A DNA stretch of 64,000 nucleotides from GCA-2711565 sp963664245 (GTDB taxonomy: Bacteria; Bacteroidota; Bacteroidia; Bacteroidales; GCA-2711565): the NCBI GenBank assembly GCA_963664245.1, contig OY760934.1, forward strand, positions 868,001-932,000, given 5' to 3'. Below are positions 26,892-34,601 of this stretch, one piece after another (position 1 is the first letter of the stretch; every line of letters starts with the position of its first letter). The position numbers were made by a program, and so were the translations under genes. The notes beneath the pieces are model-generated. The model was not told where the DNA came from and did not search any database. It saw nothing but the letters and a program-made list of their open reading frames with translations.

Positions 26892-28313
26892 TTAATTTGA
26901 GTTCAGATACTCCTTTGCTTTAGCCACTGCATATTCTTCCCATGGGAAAAAAACTTTGGATTCGCTTATTTTTTCGTAAAGTTCTCTTGCTTCTGAAGTT
27001 TTATCATTTTTCTCATAAGCTAAAGCCAGAAAATAAATTGTTGAAATATCCTCGGGAAATGCCTTTATACCAAACTCCATTATTGATTCCAGCACACTAA
27101 TTTTATTTTCACCCAGCAATTTTCTGGCAGCTAGCATTAATTCCTGAATGCTAAAATAAATTTCGTCCGGATGATTGTTTAGTAAATCTTCAATTTCATT
27201 AACAGTCTCATCTAATTCCTTTTTTTCATTTAATTCTAAAAATTTATCGACGATAGAAACTCTCATATCATTAAGGCTTCCTTGCTCTTCCTCCCTAAAA
27301 TGACTGCCGCTTCCAATAAGATTTATAGCAAACTCCAAAACTTTATCGTGTCCGGAAGCAATATCTTCTTGCCTGTTAACCATATATAAATTAGGAGGAA
27401 CTCCTATCCCTTCCCAACAGCTTCCGTTTTGATCAACAGTATTAGTGAAAGGCAAGGTTAATTTCCAACCATTTTCTAATCTATGCGGATAATAACTTGA
27501 GAAAACTCCTTCAGTAAATGTTCCAACTGAAGTAGCATTAGGTAATACTCGCAGTGCTATAGCAAAATTTTCAGCCCCGGATGCCGTATGTTCATTTTGA
27601 AGCAACACTATCGGAGCTGTAAACTGCCTGTCTCCTTCGGGTTCAATGTAAAAATATGTTGGATTGTTAAATTCCCGTTTAGATCCTGTTACATTAAAGC
27701 CTTTTTCAAAAAGTCTTTTCTGATCTGCGAAACGGTTTGCTACCTTTATTACTCCAAATTGATTACCTCCCGGATTACCTCTTACATCAATAATAATTCC
27801 TTTTGCATCAATTAATTCAGAAATAATCGAATCGATATATTTTTCTACTTTTTCAGGGCGGGGAAATCTTCGGATTCTTAGATATCCAATATTTTCGGAC
27901 AACCAACCATAAAAGAACAAACTGTCCGGACTCGCCTTAAAATTTGTCAGTAAATATTTATCTTTAACCAGTTTCCATTTAAAATCTTCCATTTTCTTCC
28001 CGTATAGTTTACCGGAATGAAAGTCAATCTCCCCGTTATCTAATGTGACATGCCCGTCATTCAAAAGACCAAGCATGTTGCAGATGATTTCGAATAATTC
28101 TTCATCTGATGTTTGTGAGTTTACTTTTTTACTATAAATATCGTGTATAGCATCCCAATTAATCCCTCTATAATTGAAATAAGGATAATTGTTATCAAGG
28201 GTTTCCCAAACCTGATCAAGTACATTGACCGGATCAATTCTGTCATTTTGTTGTGCGCTTAAATTTGCACCAAATATTACCAGAAAAAAGATTAGTAATT
28301 TAAGTTTTTTCAT
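26892..28313 (-). CDS. Secreted S41 peptidase with helical-repeat tail; source of a duplicated leader
   Basis: 473 residues. The signal peptide (MKKLKLLIFFLVIFGANL, cut near SAQQ) and 5' leader are nearly identical to those of the genes at 30285 and 32021. The S41 N-terminal helical domain ('DPVNVLDQVWETLDNNYPYF', 'LGLLNDGHVTL') is followed by 'GYLRIRRFPRP', 'DVRGNPGGNQ' and the catalytic Ser245 in 'EHTASGAENF'. Residues about 345-470 are TPR-like. Exported tail-specific protease type. It is 46 bp downstream of the membrane serine hydrolase at 28360. Confidence 0.88.
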   Translation of the reverse strand: MKKLKLLIFFLVIFGANLSAQQNDRIDPVNVLDQVWETLDNNYPYFNYRGINWDAIHDIYSKKVNSQTSDEELFEIICNMLGLLNDGHVTLDNGEIDFHSGKLYGKKMEDFKWKLVKDKYLLTNFKASPDSLFFYGWLSENIGYLRIRRFPRPEKVEKYIDSIISELIDAKGIIIDVRGNPGGNQFGVIKVANRFADQKRLFEKGFNVTGSKREFNNPTYFYIEPEGDRQFTAPIVLLQNEHTASGAENFAIALRVLPNATSVGTFTEGVFSSYYPHRLENGWKLTLPFTNTVDQNGSCWEGIGVPPNLYMVNRQEDIASGHDKVLEFAINLIGSGSHFREEEQGSLNDMRVSIVDKFLELNEKKELDETVNEIEDLLNNHPDEIYFSIQELMLAARKLLGENKISVLESIMEFGIKAFPEDISTIYFLALAYEKNDKTSEARELYEKISESKVFFPWEEYAVAKAKEYLNSN

Positions 28314-28322
28314 AATAACCTC
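28243..28322 (-). repeat. Leader module copy 1 (ribosome-binding region plus signal peptide)
   Basis: 80 bp covering the GAGGTTATT ribosome-binding region, the ATG and the first 24 codons of the S41 gene. It is repeated at 31447-31526 (about 78 of 80 identical) and 33207-33286 (about 76 of 80) before different coding regions. Confidence 0.92.
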
Positions 28323-28359
28323 GTTTTTAAAATATTTATATTCATGAAAAGATATATTG

Positions 28360-30237
28360 CTAATATGCCCATAGTCTTAATCCAATTATATTCCAATAGC
28401 TTAAAAAGATTGTCATTCCTACGCAGGATAATGAGACAATCAAAACATAAACCCGAACCAATTTTCCGACAGGTTTTCTGAAACTTCGGATGGCAAGAAA
28501 CAAACTATAGAAAGAAAGTATGGCGAATAATAAAGTAGCAATAAAAAATTGAATATTCCCAAACGATCTTTGCCCAAACTCAAGCAAGGTTTGGTTTGAA
28601 ACTGCAATAAATCCATAGATTAGAATAATAACTGCAAATAAAGGAACTATCCTCAATTGTATATACCTTAATTTTTTTTCTTTTTTTGCAATACGTTTAT
28701 ATAGTCCGATTGATCCCCAAATAATTGCGTATGGTATAGTTGAAAACATTAGGCTTAATGCTAAAAGAAAAACCGTAATATAGAACCATGGAATCCACGC
28801 TGAACGCTCTATTAAATAGTTTTCTCCATCAAAATAGGCTTGTTGTCCATCCGGTGTTTCGAAAAAAACCTTACTGGCATCGGGATCTGAGGATGACCTA
28901 AACAAATGATAGGTTACGGGAACAAGAACATGTTCTTTATGACCTAAGAAACTTCTCCAGCATAATGTATCATTCTGTAAAGAAATAATTTTACCGTTCA
29001 ACATACGATCCATCCAGGCTACCAATTCTTGGCGTGAATTGCGTAATTCATAATAACCAACATGTTTACTCAACTGTGATGTCTGTACTTCCGGTACAAC
29101 CGGGAATTGAGGTGTCCTATTATCAATAACATAATCTTGTAGCAAGTGCCAAATTTCATTTATACCTGAAACGAAATCAAAGTCATAATAATTAGTAAGT
29201 AGAACGCATCCTTTACCTAATTCCCTTGAATAAGCGTAAACACCTGCGTATCCAATGGTTGCTCCATTATGTCCACACCACTTAAAACCCCTGTAAAATG
29301 TATTTGAAATACCCAATCCATAACCTTTCTTCAGTCCGGCTTCGGTAGCCCATCCGGTAGTTGGCAATTCCATTCGATCTATTAGTGTCTCACCGATCAG
29401 TTGTTCATCTCCAACTTTGCCTTTGTTCATGAGAAACAAAACAAAAACAGCCATATCATGAATTGATGAATTAAGTGCACCTGCTGGACGAGCATATACA
29501 TATGGGAAAGGACTGGGTTTATAATTGCCTTCATACCCCTGGGCAAAGTTATCTATGTTTTCAGGTGTTAACAAGAATCCCGATTCCGCCATTTCAAGCA
29601 GCTCAAAAATGTTCTTTCTAATATATTCTTCAAATCTTTCTCCTGTGATCTTTTCCAGAACATATCCTGCTACAGCGTAACCAGCACTTGAATAAGAACT
29701 CATTGATCCCGGGCGCCAACGAACTTTTCTGCTGTTCGAACTAATCTTAAGAGCTTCTTTCATAGGAATCTCAGGATCGCCGGCAAGATAATAATCATTG
29801 AAATTTATATCATTAAATCCGCTTGTATGCTCAAGCAAATGGACAATCCTTACAGGGTCAGTTTCTTCCCACGGGTTATTAATATCAATATCGGGAATAA
29901 CTTCTTTAACCGGTGTTTGAAGATCGACTTTACCTTCTTCGACAAGTTTTAGAAAAGCTAATCCAATAAAACTTTTTGTAATGGAACCTGCTCCAAATAT
30001 GGTATTTTCATTTACTTGTTTTTTTGTTTCCATATTTGCATAACCTACACCTCCCATATAGCTAATAGAGTCTTTCGTAACGATCGCAATACCGGCTCCC
30101 GGAATTCTGTACTTTTTCAATAAACTGTCCATCTGAGAATTCAGTTCGTGTATACTGTTTGGAACATTACTATTCTGTGGAAATGAATTATGCACCATAA
30201 AAAAGAATGAACAAATAAATAATACTGTTTTTTTCAT
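28360..30237 (-). CDS. Membrane-anchored PF00144 serine hydrolase
   Basis: 625 residues. Signal peptide 1-20 (NSFPQ), then the beta-lactamase-like domain with S85-I-T-K88, 'SSYSSAGYAVAGY' (the YxN Asn is replaced by Ser) and 'CGHNGATIGYAG' as third motif. Residues about 480-625 hold four to five membrane helices ('WIPWFYITVFLLALSLMF', 'IVPLFAVIILIYGFIAV'), so the catalytic domain sits on the outer face of the membrane. This architecture is known for PbpE/FmtA-like hydrolases. Its 3' end is partly duplicated at 31564-31900. Confidence 0.88.
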   Translation of the reverse strand: MKKTVLFICSFFFMVHNSFPQNSNVPNSIHELNSQMDSLLKKYRIPGAGIAIVTKDSISYMGGVGYANMETKKQVNENTIFGAGSITKSFIGLAFLKLVEEGKVDLQTPVKEVIPDIDINNPWEETDPVRIVHLLEHTSGFNDINFNDYYLAGDPEIPMKEALKISSNSRKVRWRPGSMSSYSSAGYAVAGYVLEKITGERFEEYIRKNIFELLEMAESGFLLTPENIDNFAQGYEGNYKPSPFPYVYARPAGALNSSIHDMAVFVLFLMNKGKVGDEQLIGETLIDRMELPTTGWATEAGLKKGYGLGISNTFYRGFKWCGHNGATIGYAGVYAYSRELGKGCVLLTNYYDFDFVSGINEIWHLLQDYVIDNRTPQFPVVPEVQTSQLSKHVGYYELRNSRQELVAWMDRMLNGKIISLQNDTLCWRSFLGHKEHVLVPVTYHLFRSSSDPDASKVFFETPDGQQAYFDGENYLIERSAWIPWFYITVFLLALSLMFSTIPYAIIWGSIGLYKRIAKKEKKLRYIQLRIVPLFAVIILIYGFIAVSNQTLLEFGQRSFGNIQFFIATLLFAILSFYSLFLAIRSFRKPVGKLVRVYVLIVSLSCVGMTIFLSYWNIIGLRLWAY

Positions 30238-30284
30238 AATAATTATAGATTTAAGCCATTAAGACTATAAAATTGTTTTTAAAT

Positions 30285-31517
30285 TCATTTTAATAGTGTA
30301 TTTCTTAAAACTTTATTAATCAAAACATCCTGATATTTTTCAGGTTCTTCAAGATTCGGATAATGGCCTGAGTTCTCGAACCAAACAATCTCTTTATAAG
30401 GAGCTTTTAGTTTTTCATAGAAGTCTTCAGTTAATTGGGAAGGAGTTGCGTAATCATACTTCCCCAGGAAGAAATACACCGGAATTTTTATTTCTTTTAT
30501 CCACATAAAATCAGCGGCAGATACATGACTCCATAGCTTATTAGTAACCTGAATATAGGCATTCATAAACGTTTGTTTATCCTCTTGATTATAGTCAGGT
30601 GATTGATTGACTATCCTTATTAGTCCGGGATAACTAAATTCTCCAGCGAAATTACCTTTATATTTTGAAACAATCCTAGCCCGAATACTAATGCTGTTAT
30701 AATTATCATAAGGAGGTAATCCTATTTTTTTTAATTGATCAATAGCAATACTATCCTTGGCTTCTTCAGCTTTATTTAAAGCGTAATTGTACCCTATAAT
30801 TTCTCCTTTTTTAGAATCTACAACTTGTCCCATTCCTACATAGGCATAAAAATCATTCGGGTGATTATAAACAGAATACATCCCTAAAATGCTACCCCAG
30901 GAATGACCTATTAGAAATATCTTTTCTTTGTTAAATCTATTTTTTAAGTAATCAACCAATTCTTTTGTATCAGAAAGTATTTGCTCCAGTGTTATGGTCT
31001 CCATCGAAAGATTCTTATCATAGGACTTTCCACATCCACGCTGATCCCAATTTACTACAATAAAATGCTTTTCCAATTCTTTTGAATCAATGTAAGCAAA
31101 TGGCATTTCCGGAAAACCGGGACCTCCGTGCAAAAACAATAAAATCGGGTTTGTGGTATCTTCTCCTCTTATCTGTATCCATTGTTTTGCTCCTCCCAAT
31201 TCAATTTTTTCCTGAATATTTATTTCTTTTGAGATATTCTTTTCATCCTCAGGTTTTTCCAAAACCCTGGAATGCCCTGCTTTCCATTCTTCCCCATTAA
31301 GGACAGTTTTCCCGTCCGGTGAATTTACTTTTTCACTATAAATGTCATGTATAACAATCCCAATTCCCCCCCTATAATTGAAATAAGGATAATTGTTGTC
31401 CAATGTTTCCCAAACCTGATCAAATACATTAACCGGATCAATTCTGTCATTTTGTTGTGCGCTTAAATTTGCACCAAATATTACCAGAAAAGTGATTAGT
31501 AATTTAAGTTTTTTCAT
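30285..31517 (-). CDS. Chimeric secreted alpha/beta hydrolase (proline iminopeptidase-like) with S41-derived N-terminus
   Basis: 410 residues. Residues 1-66 copy the S41 protein at 26892 (signal peptide, 'DPVNVFDQVWETLDNNYPYF', 'HDIYSEKVNS') and then switch abruptly to 'PDGKTVLNGEEWKAGHSR' and an alpha/beta hydrolase. The catalytic parts are intact: oxyanion 'HGGPG' at 130-134, 'DQRGCGKS', nucleophile Ser206 in 'GHSWGS', late Asp in 'FLGKYDYATP' and His in 'SGHYPN'. Relatives release N-terminal proline or hydrolyse esters. The original N-terminus was evidently replaced by the leader of the neighbouring protease. It still reads as one open frame, so it may be functional. Confidence 0.88.
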   Translation of the reverse strand: MKKLKLLITFLVIFGANLSAQQNDRIDPVNVFDQVWETLDNNYPYFNYRGGIGIVIHDIYSEKVNSPDGKTVLNGEEWKAGHSRVLEKPEDEKNISKEINIQEKIELGGAKQWIQIRGEDTTNPILLFLHGGPGFPEMPFAYIDSKELEKHFIVVNWDQRGCGKSYDKNLSMETITLEQILSDTKELVDYLKNRFNKEKIFLIGHSWGSILGMYSVYNHPNDFYAYVGMGQVVDSKKGEIIGYNYALNKAEEAKDSIAIDQLKKIGLPPYDNYNSISIRARIVSKYKGNFAGEFSYPGLIRIVNQSPDYNQEDKQTFMNAYIQVTNKLWSHVSAADFMWIKEIKIPVYFFLGKYDYATPSQLTEDFYEKLKAPYKEIVWFENSGHYPNLEEPEKYQDVLINKVLRNTLLK

Positions 31518-31526
31518 AATAACCTC
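31447..31526 (-). repeat. Leader module copy 2
   Basis: Copy of the 80-bp leader at 28243-28322, here driving the alpha/beta hydrolase. The similarity to the S41 locus extends beyond the module on both sides: into the coding region to about 31320 and upstream into the serine hydrolase relic to about 31900. Confidence 0.92.
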
Positions 31527-31563
31527 GTCTTTAAAATATTTATATTCATGAAAAGATATATTG

Positions 31564-31900
31564 CTAATATGCCCAAAGTCTTAATCCAATAATGTTCCAA
31601 TAGCTTAAAAAGATTGTCATTGCAACACAGGATAGTGAAACAATTAGAGTATAAAACCGAACCAATTTCACAACAGGTTTTCTGAAATTTTGGATGGCAA
31701 GGAACAAACTATAGAAAGAAAGTATGGCGAATAATAACTGCAAGTAAAGGAACTGTCCTCAATTGTATATACCTTAACTTCTTTTCTTGCAATACGTTTA
31801 TATAGGCCGATTGATCCCCAAATAATTGCGTATGGTATAGTTGAAAACATTAAGCTTAATGCTAAAAGAAAAACCGTAATATAGCACCATGGAATCCAGT
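31564..31900 (-). pseudogene. 3' fragment of a membrane serine hydrolase (copy of 28360-30237)
   Basis: This stretch aligns with 28360-28798, the membrane-helix end of the intact serine hydrolase. It keeps the stop region ('GGGCATATTAG') but has an internal loss of about 100 bp at a repeated 'aataataa' and a smaller 9-bp loss, which shift the frame. It stands directly upstream of leader copy 2, in the same order as at 28.3 kb, showing that the whole junction was copied. The 120 bp from 31901 to 32020 has one readable frame ('LPFLPENTAESISSILWS') that may be another gene tail, but I cannot assign it. Confidence 0.88.
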
Positions 31901-32020
31901 ATTTTCTGTATTGATTATTTTTTCCAAACTTCGTACTTTACTCCATAGGATTGAACTAATACTTTCTGCTGTATTTTCAGGAAGAAATGGCAATCTTTTG
32001 GGTTCAACTCATTATATATC

Positions 32021-33277
32021 TTAATATTTGTTATATTCCATATTAATGGCAGAAATAATCTCAACACCAAGGATACCACCGTATTTTCCACCATTATCCA
32101 TGATCACTGCTCCTGTACCATGTTCAGGCCAGCCGATCAGCCAGCAATTCAAGCCCGGATAATTGTTGCCCGGGTTGGCAAACAACAAATTCTTTCCCTC
32201 ACCCATGAGAAACGTACCTAATCCTTCATCAAATGGCAGAGGAAATTGTACTTTATCAATTTCACTTTCTTTGGTAAACAATTGCCTTGTCATTTCTAGA
32301 GATAATATTTTTTCAGATTTTCCCTGATAGGAAAGCATGAGTTCAAGGGTAAATTTTGCCAGGTCAGTTGGCGTGGTTGTCAATCCTCCCTGTGCAACGG
32401 CGATTCGACACATGAGCGGCTTCTTTGAATTTCCTTCGGCATCATGTGGCATAGCCTCAAGTTTTTGTTTTTTTGGATCCAATGGATAAATAAAGGTGCT
32501 GGTTTTCATTTTGAGCGGTGTAAAGATGATTTCATCAGCAACTTGCTGAAAAGATTTTCCAGTTACATCTTCAAGCAGAAGCTGAATAACATTATATCCA
32601 ATATTGGAATACTGCCACTTTGAACCTGGCACAAATTCAGGTGTTGCCGGTTTGTTCAGTGCCGGTGATTCTCCGTTTAGAATATCTATCAGAGTGGGGT
32701 ATCCCTTGCTTTTATCGTGACTGTAATTGGTGCTGGGCAGTCCTGACTGATGGGTTAACAGCTGCCGCAGTGTTACTTTTTCCTCTGATGTAAATTCATT
32801 CTCCGGAACCTGCCATGACTTCAGATATTGATTGATATTTGCATCCAAGTCAAACAAGCCTTTTTCCACAAAATGAAGTGCCATTACTGCTGTTAATAAT
32901 TTGCTCACAGATGCAGCTTCAAAAATGGTTTCAGTGGTTACAGGTGCACCTGTGTTGGCATCCATGATACCGTAGCCTTTGGCCCATTCAATTTGATTAT
33001 TATTGATCACGGCAATACTCACTCCTGGAGTATTATACTGTTCCATTCTTTCCTGCAAGGTCTTTGGATTGGCAAGCTGTTCAGTACTGGGTGTAAATAT
33101 ACTGTCCAACCGTGCGAATTCAATCTTGCCTTGTGCAAAATCGTAAATCTGTTGTTCTATCAGACCATTTTCAATGCGATGGATTCGCTGGTCGATACCT
33201 TTCTTGTCATTTTGTTGTGCGCTTAAATTTGCGCCAAATATTACCAGGAAAGGGATTAGTAATTTAAGTTTTTTCAT
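32021..33277 (-). CDS. Secreted PF00144 serine hydrolase using the shared leader
   Basis: 418 residues. The first 24 residues (MKKLKLLIPFLVIFGANL to QQND) are the shared leader; after that the protein is unrelated to the S41 gene. The catalytic motif is S123-V-S-K126, the Tyr motif is in 'KWQYSNIGYNVIQLL', and the third region is 'LFANPGNNYPGLN' where the HxG is not obvious. The segment 27-75 is a helical pro-region. Base composition is slightly richer in GC than its neighbours, which hints at a separate origin of the body. Likely periplasmic hydrolase, substrate unknown. Confidence 0.87.
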   Translation of the reverse strand: MKKLKLLIPFLVIFGANLSAQQNDKKGIDQRIHRIENGLIEQQIYDFAQGKIEFARLDSIFTPSTEQLANPKTLQERMEQYNTPGVSIAVINNNQIEWAKGYGIMDANTGAPVTTETIFEAASVSKLLTAVMALHFVEKGLFDLDANINQYLKSWQVPENEFTSEEKVTLRQLLTHQSGLPSTNYSHDKSKGYPTLIDILNGESPALNKPATPEFVPGSKWQYSNIGYNVIQLLLEDVTGKSFQQVADEIIFTPLKMKTSTFIYPLDPKKQKLEAMPHDAEGNSKKPLMCRIAVAQGGLTTTPTDLAKFTLELMLSYQGKSEKILSLEMTRQLFTKESEIDKVQFPLPFDEGLGTFLMGEGKNLLFANPGNNYPGLNCWLIGWPEHGTGAVIMDNGGKYGGILGVEIISAINMEYNKY

Positions 33278-33286
33278 AATAACCTC
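33207..33286 (-). repeat. Leader module copy 3
   Basis: Third copy of the 80-bp leader, with about four differences from copy 1. Here the similarity stops exactly where the signal peptide ends, on the coding side, and a few bases before the ribosome-binding region on the other. Confidence 0.9.
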
Positions 33287-33361
33287 CGTTTTTTTAAATG
33301 CTTATATTGATAAAAAGTTGTGTTTCTCAGTGATTCTTTTGCTCTTTATTATTTCAACATC

Positions 33362-33462
33362 TACATGTAATCCCATAGATTTTTACAGGAACACCGCGTG
33401 CAATGTTGTTTCGGAAGGGTTTGAGTGTTTCACTTAGCTGCCAAACAATTCACTAATGCGTT
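33362..33462. other. Compositionally distinct block at the broken end of the PD40 gene
   Basis: About 100 bp spanning the last codons of the truncated gene and its downstream spacer has clearly more G and C than the surroundings ('CACCGCGTGCAATGTTGTTT'). It is non-repetitive within this window and I see no strong hairpin beyond a short AACA/TGTT pair. It may be a remnant of a foreign or repeated element. Confidence 0.35.
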
Positions 33463-34041
33463 TACTGATATGTTTGCTAAATAAATATCACCTCGGGTTA
33501 ATTTTTTATCGTTCCTTCCAAAATAAATATTGCCATTTGAAGCAATTGAAGGATAGTATTCCATACATTTTGTATTTATTGTACTATCAAGCGGTTTTGG
33601 TTCTCCCCACACGCCAATTGTCTTTTCAATAATCCAGATATCGCAATCATTCTCCATTTTTTCTTTTCCTTTTGACGGACGCATTGAGCCAAAAAATAAC
33701 ATTTGCCCATCTGAAGAAGTACACAATTCAAAATCATTGTTCTCGCCGGAAAAGTAAGCTTGGACAGGTGGTGACCATATTGAATCGAGTTGAGAAAACA
33801 TAATTGCATATTTTTCACCCTCGACTGAAGTAAAATAAAATTCCTTTCCATCGGGTGTAAAGGCAGCATCCCTCACAAAATCAAAGCGATTAAAGAATCC
33901 CGGTGCAAAAATCTCAGGTGTCATTCCCGGTGGCTTTTGTCCAAGGTAAGAACCGGTCAGTTTTGGGAAATCACTTTGCTGTGATAGTATACTTGCCGTT
34001 GTTAAAACAAGTAAGCAAAAAAAAAGTACTGTTTTTTTCAT
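33430..34041 (-). CDS. Secreted PD40/WD40-like beta-propeller protein, C-terminally truncated
   Basis: 203 residues with a signal peptide ending 'ILSQ'. Blades are visible: 'DAAFTPDGKEFYFTS', 'FELCTSSDGQMLFFGS', 'YYPSIASNGNIYFGR'. Relatives have six or seven blades and about 280-310 residues; this one ends after 'GDIYLA' with an unrelated tail (NISVNALVNCLAAK), so its 3' end was lost by recombination. A GC-richer block follows the junction. The same domain is fused to the MBL protein at 5090. Whether the truncated product folds is doubtful. Confidence 0.75.
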   Translation of the reverse strand: MKKTVLFFCLLVLTTASILSQQSDFPKLTGSYLGQKPPGMTPEIFAPGFFNRFDFVRDAAFTPDGKEFYFTSVEGEKYAIMFSQLDSIWSPPVQAYFSGENNDFELCTSSDGQMLFFGSMRPSKGKEKMENDCDIWIIEKTIGVWGEPKPLDSTINTKCMEYYPSIASNGNIYFGRNDKKLTRGDIYLANISVNALVNCLAAK

Positions 34042-34111
34042 TTTGATTTCTCCCTTTTTATTTGGACCTCAACTATTCATTGATAATACTTACAAAATAG
34101 TTTTTAAATCT

Positions 34112-34149
34112 GTCTTTAATAAAAAGACATTTCCAATTTAATATTGGAA
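34112..34149 (-). terminator. Two tandem short hairpins after the cupin gene
   Basis: GTCTTT (34112-34117) pairs with AAAGAC (34123-34128), and TTCCAA (34131-34136) pairs with TTGGAA (34144-34149). They lie 75-110 bp downstream of the cupin stop at 34225. T runs are weak, so this is tentative. The remaining spacer (34042-34224) shows nothing else. Confidence 0.3.
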
Positions 34150-34224
34150 GAAATAGTATCTACTATTGTATGAAACTGCAAATGATATTTAATAAGCTTG
34201 ATCTTAAGACTCCAAAACAAGAAG

Positions 34225-34545
34225 CTATAAATACTCTTCCCTTACTGGAGAGAAAATCTCAATAACAATGCAATCATCAATTACATCGACACTATGTTCA
34301 ACTCCCCCCGGAATGTTCCAGCTGTCACCAGGTTCTGCAGTTAGTGTTTTATCCTTAAATATGAAATTCATTTTACCTGACACAAGATACCCTGTTTGTT
34401 CATGTGGATGAGAGTGCATTGGAATCAAACTTCCTTTATCCAGTTTAAATTCATGAAGCGATGTATTTGCTCCATGAACCAGGGTTTTAAAATGAACACC
34501 ATCTAAAAGTTTTTTGTATTCGCTGCTCTTTTTTTTGTAAAACAT
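34225..34545 (-). CDS. Single-domain cupin
   Basis: 106 residues, no signal peptide. Motif 1 is 'PMHSHPHEQTGYLVSGK' with three His and a Gln in place of the usual Glu; motif 2 is 'PGDSWNIPGGVEHSVDV'. This matches cupin_2 proteins such as those in small-molecule binding or oxygenase roles. It is the second cupin in the array and not closely similar to that at 16919. It lies 56 bp downstream of the serine hydrolase at 34602. Confidence 0.82.
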   Translation of the reverse strand: MFYKKKSSEYKKLLDGVHFKTLVHGANTSLHEFKLDKGSLIPMHSHPHEQTGYLVSGKMNFIFKDKTLTAEPGDSWNIPGGVEHSVDVIDDCIVIEIFSPVREEYL

Positions 34546-34601
34546 TTCTATCTGTATACCTTGATTAATAAATACATTTTTTAGTTCATTGATATGTAGT
34601 T

